Part shown: one piece after another, positions 51,584 through 64,000 of the stretch
How the letters are laid out: every line of letters starts with the position of its first letter
How positions within the stretch are numbered: the first letter of the stretch is position 1
NCBI GenBank assembly: GCA_964247055.1
Contig: OZ176055.1
Location: 6,262,001-6,326,000, forward strand
DNA: 64,000 nt
Source: Paragordius varius
Taxonomy: Eukaryota > Nematomorpha
Reading direction: 5' to 3'
Program-made: the position numbers and the translations under genes
Notes under the pieces: model-generated
What the model was told of the DNA's origin: nothing
The model's input: only the letters and a program-made list of their open reading frames with translations
Databases searched by the model: none

Positions 51584-54500
51584 ATGGAAAGAGTTGTAGA
51601 TCAAAATTATTTTTATTTTATTAAATCTAATACCGGGATCGGCGATATTTTGTTGTCAGCTTACAAAGTTTATATATATTTAAGTATATTTAGTCTTTAG
51701 AAAATAATGGATATCTGGTAAAATGGGTAGCCGAGCATGAAAGCATTGACATAATAAAATCTTTTTGCAAAACAAGCATCGTTTTTTTCATATGTGAAAA
51801 CTTTGAAAACAAATTTTTTGAAACTGTTTTGCAATTTCAGTCCCAACATATTAAGTATATTTAAATATGTAATAAATATAGATTATTGGGACCGTCAGTT
51901 ATATTATCTTGTTTGATCGAAAATTTACCAATTCCTAATTGGGAAGTACCAATTCATAATATGGCAATGAATGGAATGGTTGTATGTTGCACAAATATTA
52001 ATAATGACCAAAGAGTAATTAAGAATTTTTATAAATAAATAATTTATCATTAATGAACAAACAAATATGTGTTTTATAGTCTGAAATCTTTCAACTTGTA
52101 TCTCGAATGAAAGGGGAAGTTTTATTACATTTAACCTCATCAGTAACGCATCTTGTGACTGGCCGAGTTGGTTCAAAGAAATTTTTGATTGCACAACAAT
52201 TGGATATTCCAATTTATCAACCAACCTGGGTTTATAGCGCTTGGAAGCGTTCACAATCTGAGTAAGCTATTAATGGAACAAATATTGTTTAAATGGTTTT
52301 TATTTAAATACCTTTTTTAACTCTCACGAAACTTTATAAAGGGTAAGTAAATATTTGGATCTAAGTCAACTTACGACAAATTTATTTTTTATTAACCAAT
52401 TATCCAAAATTAACTCACTTTTTATTATTACGCATCATTAACTAATTTTATGTTAAATTTTTTATGTGCCTTTTTAGAATTATAAATGCCGATGATCCTA
52501 GTTTTAGTGGTGATAAATGCCCACTTTTCTTTGGTTTGATTATTACACTCACTCAATTTGATTCGGAAATGCGCAATCAAGCTAAAGAATGGATTGAAGA
52601 AAATGGTAATATTTTGATTTAAAAATTTTCCAAGATTTTAATATAATTATTTGGTATTTTTTAAAAAAATTAAAACTGATTTAATTAAAAATTATTGCGT
52701 TAAAGGGGGAACATATACGGGCGAAATGAAAATGAACCATGCCACCCACCTCATAGCCAAAGAACCAACAGGTTTTGAAACATATATTTTTTTTTTATTT
52801 TTTTTAAACAATAAAACATTTTTATTTTTTACATTTTTTTCGACAAAAAGGTACCAAATATGTCCATGCATGTAAATGGAAGAATATCCATATAGTTTCA
52901 TGGGCATGGTTGGAGGATTGCGTTCAACAATCAAAATTTTTAGATGAAACACCCTATCTATTGACTACCTCTACTACGATAAATAATAATAATAATAATA
53001 ATTTTAGTGCTAAAAATCATCCAACAATAGAGAAAAGCTTAGAGATATCAAAAAGTAACCCATCAGGAGATCTTATAAAGGATACAAAAATTGAATCTTA
53101 TCTTGCAAAGACGAATGATGGTGATTTACAACATACAACTAATTCAAACTTTACAACAATAATGACTAATTTAGGTTTTTTAAGGATATATTTTAAAGAC
53201 GTATTTTATATAAAAAATTTATTTATACCATAATTATTTTTTAGGTGATAAGAATCCAAGGCATATGAATTCTGAGAATCGTAGATCGTCATCTAATTTT
53301 AACATAGATTTTGAGGTTCCTGATATGCAACAAAACATGAATGATAAACCTGAAAAACGGTATTTTCTCATCATATTTTAATAAACGCTACTTTAAAATT
53401 GGAGTAATTTTTTTTGTATGGATATATTTCCAATATTAAAATGTGAATTTGTATCAATAAATACAATATAATTATTGGTCATTAATTATAGTTTTTTTTA
53501 ATTCTTATACTAAAGAACCACTGAAACTATGGCTAAACCCATGTTTGACAATGTGGTTAAAAATTTGATACAGCAATATCGGAAAGAATCTATCGACCCT
53601 ATGGAAAGCATTGATATCGATCTCAAAACTCATAATTCTGAGATGGAAAATAAATTAAAAGCACCCATTCCATCTTTTATCGCCGAAACAACTAATAATC
53701 CTGGTTAGTATTTTTATTAACAAATAATTTCGAAGATTTATAAACCGATGAGAGTGTTGAAATATATTAAATTATTTTTATAAATTATAGATGAATCAAA
53801 TATTTCTTTTATTCAGCCTGAAGGAATATCCTTTTTGAATACACCCACGAGTAATATAATTATGATAATAATAATTCATATTGCCTTTTTTTCATTATAT
53901 ATATATATTAGATTATAATTTATTATTGTTTTTCTGAAAAAACTTTTAAATCCTTTTAAAAAATTTAATTTAATGTTATATTAATTTACATTTCTATTGT
54001 TGTAACTATAGCTGGTGTTGTAAGAAATCAAAGTTATATGGTTTTTCTCTTTTCAACTTAAAATTTTTTTGTCTCATACACTTAAAATTTTTTATCTTTT
54101 TTATCTCTTATTTTTTACTGCATTATATATATTTATGCATATGTAAAAGGAGGAAAACCCGATGTATTTAATGGTAAAACTTTCTTACTTTTCCAACCCT
54201 TGTCCGATGATATCGTTAGCGGTTATGCTAAAATAACCCTCATGGATTGTGATGATTTATGTAAAAAGATTAAATGGTTAAGGGGTGTCCCACTCAAACG
54301 TGCAACCAAAAAGAATAAAGATACGATCGATTACATAGTTTGTCCCTTCTCATTAATCCCCTGTGCTAAAGAACAGAAACAAAAGCATACTGCCATAGCA
54401 ACGAATCAAGTAAATACGCTCTTTTTTTACAATGTTAGGATATTTTTTAATTTTTAAGGCTAAATATTTTTTTTAAAAAAACAGAGTTTTATTCATATTT

Positions 54501-57500
54501 AAATTGACCATTTTTGCCTTATCGAAAAAAATAGAGGTTAAATAACATTCAAAAAATTATTGAACGACGGATTTTAACAATAAATATTTCATTTTAAAAC
54601 AACATATTTAATTAATGCAAAGTATTTTATATAAAAAGTTTCACATTATAACGGACCTTTGCATAATTTGTCTTGCTTATCTTATTATCTTGTAAACCCT
54701 CTTTCAAAAATGTGCGGCCTGTAAAAGTTTTTTTAGAGAATGTTAAAAACTGAAAAACAGATTCCTAATCAAATTTTACGTTCATTTAACAATATTATAT
54801 TTCAACTTGGAAGCTAAAAATTAAAAACTCTAATTCCATAAATGCGATCCGCGAAACCCTTTGTGTTAGACACCCCTGTTTTAAATCATTTTAGCTATAT
54901 ATTTTATATATAAGGAAATGTTAATTCAAACCCTACGTCAACACGTGAATGCGTGTGAAAGTGCGACAAAAAAGTTTGTTCGTTTATGGGAATCATCTAC
55001 TCATATATTCAGTAAATCAAAAGCTCCCCCAACATTTGTTACACCATATTGGATAGATGCGTGTTTTAGGGCTAAAAAAATTCTTCCTTTAACCACTTGT
55101 CATCTAAATGCTAAATCTGGTTTATTTTAACTTACAGTTTTAATACATTATAATATATAATTAAAGCCAAATAAAGGTAAAATTGTGTAAAAAACGTGAA
55201 AACTAAAAGACCTATATTTTTGGAAAGATAACCCATACTTTTTTCCCCTGAACCCAAATGATTAAAATTGTAATATATATAATTGAATATTTTACCAATT
55301 TATATGTATCTTTATTACTTACTTTGCGACCCAAAAACCATATATTACAATAAATCAAAAAATATTTGTATCATTTAATTTTGCCTTTCGTCCTTTATAA
55401 TTTCAAGTATTACATTTGCACGCTTGAATATTTTATTTCAAAATCAATTTTATTTATTGTAGAGAGTGTTCCATACCAACCTTTTTTTACGCCTTTGGAT
55501 ATCGTTACGGATGATTTGGAATCTAAATTACATTTGCCCACAAGCTTGAAAGAATTAATGAATTTGCGTAAAGCTTTGAATGGTTGTACAATATGTGCAT
55601 CTCAATTTTCATTAGCCCGTATTCGAAACACCATTATACACCTGATTAATTTACTTGGTGCTAGGTAATACATATTTCGTTTTTTTTTAGTTTTGAAAAA
55701 ATGTCATTTATCATTGAAACCGCTTTTATTTGAGAAAAAAATTATTATACGGAAATGACAGATTTATACATAGGCCGTTAATATATTCAGCTCTAATGCA
55801 GAATAAATATTGACTAGAGGCAATTATATATTATTTGTCTTAAAACGGATATAGTGTTCTATCCTTATATTTATTGAGATTCTAAAATGTATAAATGAAT
55901 ATTTTTTTAAAATATACCATGGTTAATTATTAATTATACTCTAGATACGAAGATAAAATGATATTTCACAGTAGTAATGATGAAAACAACCGTTTATCAA
56001 AACTCAAAGACCGTCCTGACATTCAAAGTACAAATGGCAATACAATAACTCATTTAATTCTTGCTAATCCTTCCGGATTCAAATATAATCAAGCTGTAGA
56101 ATATAATAAGACAATACAAACTAATGTATCGAAAGTTAAAATTATGAAACCAGATTGGTTATTTGAATGTTATAAGGCTCGGAAACATATTTCAGAAGAC
56201 CTTTATACATGGGAAAATAGTAGCAATAATAAATCTACGGAAAACCAAACAAATGCCAATATGGATTGTGTTAATACAAAAGATATTCATAAATCTCAAA
56301 AATCTTTGGTTGAGTCAATCAATCAAACCAATAACGTTAGTATAAGGAATGAATGTGAAAAGTTAAATGTTACCATAAATAATGTTGAATCACCCAAACA
56401 AAATGATGTAGATATGAAAACGAAAGAAATAGAAATAAACGATATAAATGATAATTCAACAACTCCAGACCATACAGAATTAAATGGGTATTATGTAAAA
56501 TCTATATTTTAAGAATAAAATTATAACTGCGTATTACCATTTTTGGATAGTTAATAATAATTTTTGTAAAAAAATTTATTTAAAATTTAAAGATTTAAAT
56601 TATTATAATAATTTAAGACGTCATTGCAATAGTTAGATATTTTATTTATTGTTAAAAATATATTTTTATACAAAAAATTATTTTACTCATTCACAAAAAT
56701 ATTGGTATATTTATATTTTTATTCCTAGTTTAATTTTTTGCATATTGATTTAATTATATTAGGTTATGTATTTGAAACTTTAACGTATAAAATTAATTAT
56801 TGATATAAATAGTTTTCATTTTAAACATAAAGCTATTTATTAAACCACACTTATAGATAAATAATTTTTTAATATATTTATGTAAAATGCAACTTACCTA
56901 TTTTTTGGATGATTTAGGGAAAAAGATTATAATAGATCTCTAACGCCGGATAATTTAATTCAGCATCCACAAATTGGTATATTTTTTATTACTATCAAAT
57001 AAAAAAACATTTTTAGTTACTATCAATATATATTTATAATATTTTATAATATAATCCTAGGAGCCATGGAAAAAATATCATCAAGCAATCCTTCATTATC
57101 TTTTCAAGGTAATAAACAATTTATGAACCCTTAAAGTGTAAAATATTTTTTAAAATCCAATATCACCATAAAATTTGCGTAACTTATAGCCATTTTCTAC
57201 AAAAATATTAAAATAAAATTTGATTAAAATTTTCCCAATTCAATAATTTATATCACTTTGTTAAATATTGTTTGTAAATTTTGAAATTATACGGTAAAAA
57301 TTGGAATATATACGGACAAAATGTAAAAATATAAAGACAAATAATTTTTTTTTCTAAAAGAAAACCATACTTTTTAAACTCCATTTTTAAAATATAACTC
57401 ATTGTTTCGAATTGCAAATTATAAAATTGATATGTATATTGCTATCAATTCTATATATAACAGTTGTAATTAAATAACATATATAGAAAAATTAAGGTTT

Positions 57501-60500
57501 GAAAAAGTATGGTTGTCTTTTAGATAAAAATATTTTTCTTTATTTTTTACGTTTGTCCGTATAATCTCAGTTTTCACTGTATGTTTCATTAAATATAGTT
57601 TCCAAAAATTCAACACTACAGGTGATGTTATTTATTTATTGCAGCGAAACACAATGTCTAAAACCCTTTATAATTTGGAGAAAAAATTAATTCCATAATA
57701 TATATATATATATAATATATAAATTAGCAATATTTTAAATGAGTTAACACTTTTAAATTTTAATAGTTGTATTCCTTAATTTGTTTTCTTTTTTAGCTTA
57801 ACAAGTTTACTTGTAGAATTATAATTGAATATACTATTATTTCCATAAAGAACAAATAAGAAATTCACCCAAATTTATTTCTCAGCCTATTAAAGCAAGT
57901 GACAATGAAACACAGGAGAAAGAAAATACTACTACTTGTCAAGGACGATTCCAAATAGATGTAAATATTTAAAGCTATATAAATTTATTTATTATATTTT
58001 TTTATATTATTTTATCCCTATTTTTATAGGCCGCCCTAAAATCACTAAATTGTTTGGATAACATATTGGTCCGTAATAAGAGACGTTCTTCCATACCACT
58101 TTCACAAATTTTTAGTGAAAGAGCTGCTAAAATATTGGCAAAATCCCAACAAACCCCATCCAAATGTGCAGTAAGAAAAATTTAATTTGTAAACCATATA
58201 CTTATGATTAATATCCATATATTATGCATTATAGTTTTAAAAATCTCAAAGCATGCCTAGAAAATAATGGTAATTAATCATCGGGAGTTGGAATAATTCG
58301 TCCTTTTTAAACCGATATTTAGGCAAATAACAGTTTTTGTTACCGTTTAAGGAAACCGCAACAATCTTAATTCAAAAAAACTTCTTATAATTTTAAATGC
58401 AATATTAACTTTTTTATTTTATTGGATACAAGTATATTATTGTAAGTTCCGGAAATGTAGCTTATATACTTTTTGTCTTTATTTAATCACGTTATCACTT
58501 CGATTCAAACTAGGGTATTAAAAGACCTATAATTAATTTAGGTTGATATTTTCAAAAAAAGTACTGAAAGAAACGGGTCCGATTCAAATTTATGCTTTTA
58601 TCTTAATAAAAATTATATAGCCGAAATATCTAAATAAAATTTAGTTTTTTAAAAAAAGTTCCATAAATTACTTCGACGCTTTATTTTACAACGTTTTTGC
58701 GAAATATCGTGGATGTAAATCACATCTAACATTAATAAAAATAGAAAAAGTGGTTTATTTTGTATTATTATTCAATTTTACCATTGCAGACATGTCACTC
58801 TAACTAAAATTTTACTTTTGGCTTTCAGCTTAAAATAAATAAAAAAGTATTTTTGAATGAATCTTTTTATATATTACAATTTATTAATGTTATATAAGTG
58901 CAAATTTTTGCTATGGTTTCAATTAAATCTATATATTTTTGAAATATATAATTTTAAACAGGCCTGGAGTATCCAACTATCCCAATTTGAATCGAAATGA
59001 GTTGAATGTATTTATAATAGATTTTATGCAAATTTTGCAACGAAAAGAAGATACGCCAGAGCCGTTTTTAAAAAAATTGTGAAACTGCTGCGATCCAATT
59101 CATGTTATTTTAAGGCGAAAATGTTGATTTTTTATCCATATATTTAAATTATTTTTTTAAACACATATATAGACCCAAGCTGATGTAGATATGAAGGAAA
59201 TATGTGTACAAACCACTGAAACTAACACTGTCGATATTGGGGACAAGTTTAAAGATTTGATTCAAATGAATTCAATTATTCCTTCCATACCCATTATCAA
59301 CACTCGAACTAGCAATAGATTATCGGCTAAAAATACCAAGTTATTTTTATAAAAGATGCATAAAACTAGGATATTTTTCACCAAAGCAGAAATAGCGTTT
59401 GATTTTATAAAAAAAACTTTCAAAAAATATAGTGTAAATATTTTAAGATTCACAAAAATAACTACTATTAAATGGGTTTTTTGATTTTCGGGAATTTTAT
59501 GCCCAAAGGCTGGGATTTAAAAAAGGTGCCAAATCCTAACCCAACTATCGGGTATAAAAACTCTCTAAATCATAAAACTGAGATGATATATATAATTTTT
59601 TCCCATATACCATATTGAATAAAATAGCATTTATAAAAGAAATTTCCTAAATTAATCATACAATACTTTCGCTTTGGTGTGCATATTATCTTTAAATTTC
59701 CTAATATAATAATTTTTTAGCATTTATTTTTTTTCAATGAATGTTTTAGCAAAGCCAATAGTAACGGCCCGCACAACAGTTCTCTTGTCGATGAAAATGG
59801 TTTCATAAATTCAGGTAATTTATTATAAATTATATTCATTATCTTTAAAGTATAAGCATCCCAAAAAATATGTCATATTTAAATCGAGTATGCACTGTAA
59901 AAAGTAATATTTAACCTATATCGGGTTTTTATTTTATTTCTTGCAGTTGATATTCCTTTTTTATGTTAAATTTAGCCAAAAAACCTAAGCGAAACATACG
60001 AGTTAAAGAACCAAGTTTGAATTTTGTCGAACACTTTCCTGAATCCAATAATAACTATGAAGAAACAAAACCGAAAAATAAGCCCTTAACGAATGCCATT
60101 GATTTTGATAATTTGAGTGATATAACAAACGTTGAATCATGTTCTATCACCAATTTTTCTGGTAACACAAATGGCACGGCAGTAAACCAGCAATCTGTAC
60201 ATTCATTATCAAAATTGGTATCGCCTTTACGCACCTCTAATACTGGGTAAGTAATGTTTTATATAAGTTTATAATGAGTAAATTGTGGTTAGCTCTTTTG
60301 AATACATTTTAAAACAGTTAATTATGCAGAAAATATTTTATCAGGTATGTTAATTTATTTTAACCTATGATATTTTAGTAACCAAAAGAACCAAGCCATC
60401 CCAACAAATCTTGACACATCTTTGAACAAAAGTGCTCAGCTTGAAAAAGAGTTTGAGGACATTGTTAAAATGACGGAACAACATAGTTTACTTAGAAAAC

Positions 60501-63500
60501 GTCGTTCCAGTATGCGGCGAAAAGTAATATTTATTTTGTTGTTAACTAAAATTTAAAATATATAAAAAGCATTTAAGATAAAATCCCCATAAAGTTTGCA
60601 TGAATATTATATAAAAATTATATGTATGTCCTCACGTTCGAACATAGTCAATATATCAAAGTATTATTTTATCTATTAATTAACTTTATAAGTTTTTTTA
60701 ATCATTTTTATAATTGAATGTAAAAAATAGACATTTTGAAATACGATTACCCAATTATATATTTCTATAGTCGTTTCGTAATACTCCCATACTTCAGCAT
60801 ATTGATGATGTAGATTCAGATACTTTGGGATTTCTCCCAAACAATAATAACATTATCATTAACAACAATAATAATCCTATTACCAGTTTTGGATATCATT
60901 CTGAATCCATAGATTCGCAAAGTCAACAAGTGTTAGTTAAATGGGAGGACCCGGAAACAAAGTTTGATGCCTATGTTATGAAAATAAAAAATGCTTTATA
61001 TCTTTTTGATGATGCTTAAATAAGGATTATTTTTCGGTTGGTAGTATTCTAATTTATCCAATCTGAATTTATTAATTAAAATTTGGATGAGTTAACTATA
61101 TATATAATAATGTTTTTTATCCTTAAATTGATTTGTATGATGTGTTGTATTATTTTTAGGATTATAGTGTTAATAGTTGATATTTCGCTATAAATAAAAT
61201 TGTAATAAGCAAAAGCATATAATTAAAACCAACAAAGAGTTTTAAGTATGTATACAACATTTAGTTGTGTGCTTGTATCTTGTAAATGATGTGAAGATTC
61301 AATAGGAGAACAAAATTTACAAATTAATGTGCATTATTTTACCTAATAAAATAGGAAAAAGCGGGAAGAAATGATGGAACGATTACAAAATTTGTCATCC
61401 AACTCACCCTTAAGATTGGTTCAAACTTTGCATATGACTACAAATGATTTAAGTTCAACCAATTTTGAAGTAATTTTCATTAAAAGATAAAATAGTATAA
61501 TTATGTGGACATATAATTAAGACATAAAGAATATTTTTAACTATTTCAATTTTGATTTAAGACGACTGGTATTTCGTTTGCAATAATTTTTTTTCATCTC
61601 AACAAAATCCGCTTTTAAATTGTTATTCAAAAGCGTTTTACCTTTTTCCGTACATATTTTTGATTTATAACTAGAATACCCATATTTTAAAAATTAATAC
61701 AAGTTGAACAAAGCACATTTAAGGCACGCTAAAATAATTGAAATGGGATACTATAAGGTGGTTAGCTATAACACCTTCTTATATAATTATCTATTCACAT
61801 GATTGGTATTTGGAAATATATTACCGTGTTAAAAATGGGTCAAAGTCTTAACAAATAGGGATGTTTTTCCAAATGCACCAAAAAAAATTTTTTTTTGGGG
61901 GGGGGGGGGGCAATCCTATTAAATTTGTGAAATATTTTTTATGTCTAATAATTATAGACCAAAAAATTTTTTTTAGTTATCATCCATTAACAGCAATAAC
62001 CAAAGCGACATTACCAAAAACAGTAAAGATATGGACGAAACTTATTTTGATGAAAATATTAATAATAAATCAAATTCTATTAATAATAACTTGTCCAAAA
62101 ATAATGCATTAAAGTCATCCTATGTGGATAATAAAAAGGGGGACATTTCTAGTGACATAAGCGACCAAGCTCTCAATGTTCCAAGTTTGGGTAAAACCGC
62201 TAATTATAATTAATATTCACAAAAATTTATAATTATACCGAAAAATATAAAGACTAATATTATATTTTTTGCAAAAAAAACTATATTTTTTGATTTTCAT
62301 CTATCTATATAATTTATATAATTAAATTGATTCAAAAATATAATTTTTTATTTTAATCATATATTTTGTACTAATTAAATTTTTTAAAAATTATTGTTCC
62401 CGTAAAATTATAATAGAAATTTTTTTATAAACAAATAGCATTTCATAAACAAACTCCTGCTAAGCAGTTACTTTCCAGCACAGTATTGTTAGATCGGAAA
62501 ATTGATAGAAATGACATTAAAACTACACCGACTCATGGTTCAACACGTTGCTTATTTAATGGCAACAACGAATCATCAATAAATGAGATTGGGTCTGATA
62601 TCTCTACTTCAATACATGATTCCAGTTATGCTAAAAACCTGCCCAAAAATGTTGGATTACCCCGTATTTTTATGTTCTCCGGTCTAAGTGAAGAGGTAAA
62701 AGAGCTTTTGTATTAATTAACAGTCGTTATTTTTCAACTTTCATAGATTTAGCCTATTTTTATACAATAGACCATTTATAAAAACGTTAGAAAGGTATAG
62801 ACCGCTCATTATTCGCGTAATGTTAAAAGTCTTTAAAGTTGAGTTTTGGTTTAAAAATTGCTAGCGTTTCGATATTTTGACAATATAAAAAAATTTAGCC
62901 ATTAGCTTTCCATACGATGGCTTAGTTGATTTGTCAAACGTAACTTTTAGCAGATGTGTCTTAAATGACGAAGTAGTCCATATTTAAAATTTTTTTATTT
63001 CATGATAATCAGCCTGTGCTGAATTATATAAAAGCACCGTTTATCTTAAAAAAACTATTACAACGGAAAATTATATACGGGGTGATACTATATACATTTT
63101 AATATCCAGAAAATTTTTTGCAATCATTTTACTTAGGAAAAAAATCATTATGGCGCCACAATAGAACGGTTGGGAGGCAAAATCTCTATGCAGCCATCGA
63201 CTTTTGACGTTAAGGCCACACATTTAATATGCGATACGCCTATAAGAACTGAAAAGTTTTTGGCCAGCATTGCTAAGGGTTTATGGATCCTTCATAAATC
63301 TTATGTTGAAGCTTGCAAGCATGCAGGGAAGTTTTTACCGGTACGATAAATGATTTTTTTGTCATTTTGTTTAATTATAATACATCATTTTATAAATTAA
63401 AATAAAATAAAAATAACTGTTTTATGTTAGTTAAAATATTGTAATTAATACATATAATAAGAGTATAAATTATATCTAATATACCATTAGAGTTGAAACT

Positions 63501-64000
63501 CACGCTTAAACAATTCAAATTCACTCTTAAACAATTAAAATTCTCCCTTGAACAATTCAATTTTACCCTAATATAAATTATGTATTTTTTATGATTAAAA
63601 ATTACCTATATTTTTTATATTTTTAATGATATTACGTTTAATATTAATATAATATTACAAAAATAATAAACTATGTCATAAGAATATATTTCTTTTTAAT
63701 AATAAGTTATATTAGTTCGAAAACAATTTGAATTGTTCAAGGGTGGATTTGAATCGTTTGAGGGGGAATTGGAATTGTTCAAGGGTAAATTTGAATTGTA
63801 AATGGTATATTAAATACGAATATATCATTTATATTAGGAGAGCACATATGAATGGGGATCTGAAACAACGCTTCAGATGTTATCGAATTCCTCCGCAAAA
63901 TCTCCCAATAACACTAACACGTCTTCGTCTACAACAAACGCTAAAGCCAAATCCACATACGATTTAGCTAGAGCTGCTCAATATTGGCGAATGACCCTAA
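51584..64000 (+). CDS. DNA topoisomerase 2-binding protein 1 (3' end beyond window)
   Basis: Twenty-eight exons join in phase into 4801 nt of CDS: 51584-51667, 51694-51854, 51882-52014, 52080-52261, 52478-52605, 52706-52771, 52851-53174, 53245-53359, 53516-53703, 53791-53850, 54150-54409, 54915-55119, 55463-55664, 55945-56487, 56918-56976, 57061-57108, 57851-57960, 58030-58170, 59173-59339, 59750-59814, 59976-60246, 60379-60523, 60771-60961, 61355-61469, 61977-62190, 62439-62695, 63137-63340, 63838 on. Exons 1-3 give BRCT0; 3-4 BRCT1 (SSVTHLVTGRVGSKKFLIA); 5-7 BRCT2 (GEMKMNHATHLIAKEPTG); 11-12 BRCT4 (VTPYWIDACFRAKKI); 13-14 BRCT5 (ALNGCTICASQFSL); 26-28 BRCT7 (GLWILHKSYVEACKHAGKF). Exon 23 holds the ATR-activation motif VKWEDPET with its key Trp. 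Acts in replication initiation and ATR checkpoint signalling. BRCT3 and BRCT6 are not seen. Confidence 0.95.
51668..51693 (+). other. 26-nt intron, TOPBP1 intron 1
   Basis: Starts GTTTATATAT and ends GTATATTTAG. Splicing joins LLSAYK to SLENNGYLV in phase 0. Unspliced reading meets a TAG within it. Confidence 0.8.
51855..51881 (+). other. 27-nt intron, TOPBP1 intron 2
   Basis: Starts GTATATTTAA and ends AATAAATATAG. Splicing rebuilds QSQHIKLLGPSVILSC, the counterpart of human KKLGCRIVGPQVVIFC. Reading through gives a TAA after YI. Confidence 0.85.
52980..53001 (+). repeat. AAT codon run in TOPBP1 exon 7
   Basis: A run of AAT/AAC codons gives a poly-Asn tract in the linker after BRCT2. A similar Asn run lies in exon 23 near 60840-60880. 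Confidence 0.75.
54640..54889. mobile_element. hAT-type MITE relic in TOPBP1 intron 11
   Basis: The right end GTTAGACACCCCTG and the inner ATGCGATCCGCGAAACCC match the 6806-7097 element. The left end is not clear. It lies just before the exon starting at 54915. Confidence 0.45.
58495..59010 (+). mobile_element. MITE family copy 4 in TOPBP1 intron 18
   Basis: It has CACTTCGATTCAAACTAGGG at the left and TATCCCAATTTGAATCGAAA at the right. The interior is collinear with copy 2 (ACTGAAAGAAACGGGTCC, GACATGTCA). It is more diverged than copies 2 and 3. It accounts for half of the 1-kb intron. Confidence 0.75.
61897..61910 (+). repeat. G14 run in TOPBP1 intron 24
   Basis: Fourteen consecutive G in an otherwise AT-rich intron, 66 nt before the next exon. 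Confidence 0.9.
63492..63800. repeat. Foldback of ~22-nt units in TOPBP1 intron 27
   Basis: The left arm (63492-63570) is four rough copies of a ~22-nt unit built on AACAATTCAAATTCACCCTT. The right arm (63724-63800) is made of the reverse complement of the same unit (AAGGGTGAATTTGAATTGTT-like). About 150 bp lies between. The right arm ends 38 nt before the exon at 63838. Confidence 0.75.

Noticed and set aside
59946-59970. A tiny TOPBP1 exon (VDIPFL) before 59976
   Set aside because: It would need an 11-nt intron; the acceptor at 59974-59975 alone gives the correct phase.
1-64000. tRNA, rRNA or CRISPR-like arrays
   Set aside because: None was recognised by eye; a covariance-model scan was not possible, so small RNA genes cannot be excluded.

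Overview
This window looks like nuclear DNA of an AT-rich animal, probably an arthropod. Base composition is roughly three-quarters A+T. Genes are split by GT-AG introns, and non-coding DNA is full of decayed transposons (mariner, hAT, Helitron, a Penelope-like element, a LINE scrap). The arthropod guess rests on a secreted His/Tyr/Gly-rich protein of insect style, a TopBP1 that appears to lack BRCT3 and BRCT6, and the transposon mix. It is an inference, not an identification.

Layout: an ANKRD63-like ankyrin-repeat gene on + (3.2-9.4 kb, first intron 4.8 kb); a Helitron cluster with mariner scraps (9.6-13.2 kb); a putative secreted peptide or prohormone ORF (16.1-16.6 kb, +); an OSBPL8/OSBPL5-type oxysterol-binding-related gene on - (17.25-28.4 kb, 19 exons seen, 5' end not found) with a Penelope-like palindrome in one intron; a hAT transposon pair (29.2-33.0 kb) holding a nested MITE; a secreted His-rich gene (36.35-37.74 kb, -); CFAP36 (38.27-40.38 kb, -); a full Helitron (41.4-42.8 kb); an intronless ADF/cofilin gene with a long N-terminal extension (44.4-45.1 kb, -); a mariner (46.3-47.3 kb); CHRAC1 (48.93-49.27 kb, -); and TOPBP1 on + (51.58 kb to past the right edge, 28 exons seen with every splice phase coherent).

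The most striking signal is a set of six extremely short introns, 23-27 nt, in four unrelated conserved genes (OSBPL8, CFAP36 twice, CHRAC1, TOPBP1 twice). In each case removing the short GT...AG segment restores an alignment to the known family, and reading through it brings in a stop or breaks the homology. The other introns in these genes are 65 nt or longer, so the lengths are bimodal. These host genes act in unrelated processes (lipid exchange, cilia, actin, chromatin and replication checkpoint), so no operon-like logic links them. No CRISPR, rRNA or tRNA was recognised. Family assignments come from remembered protein sequences; no search was run.
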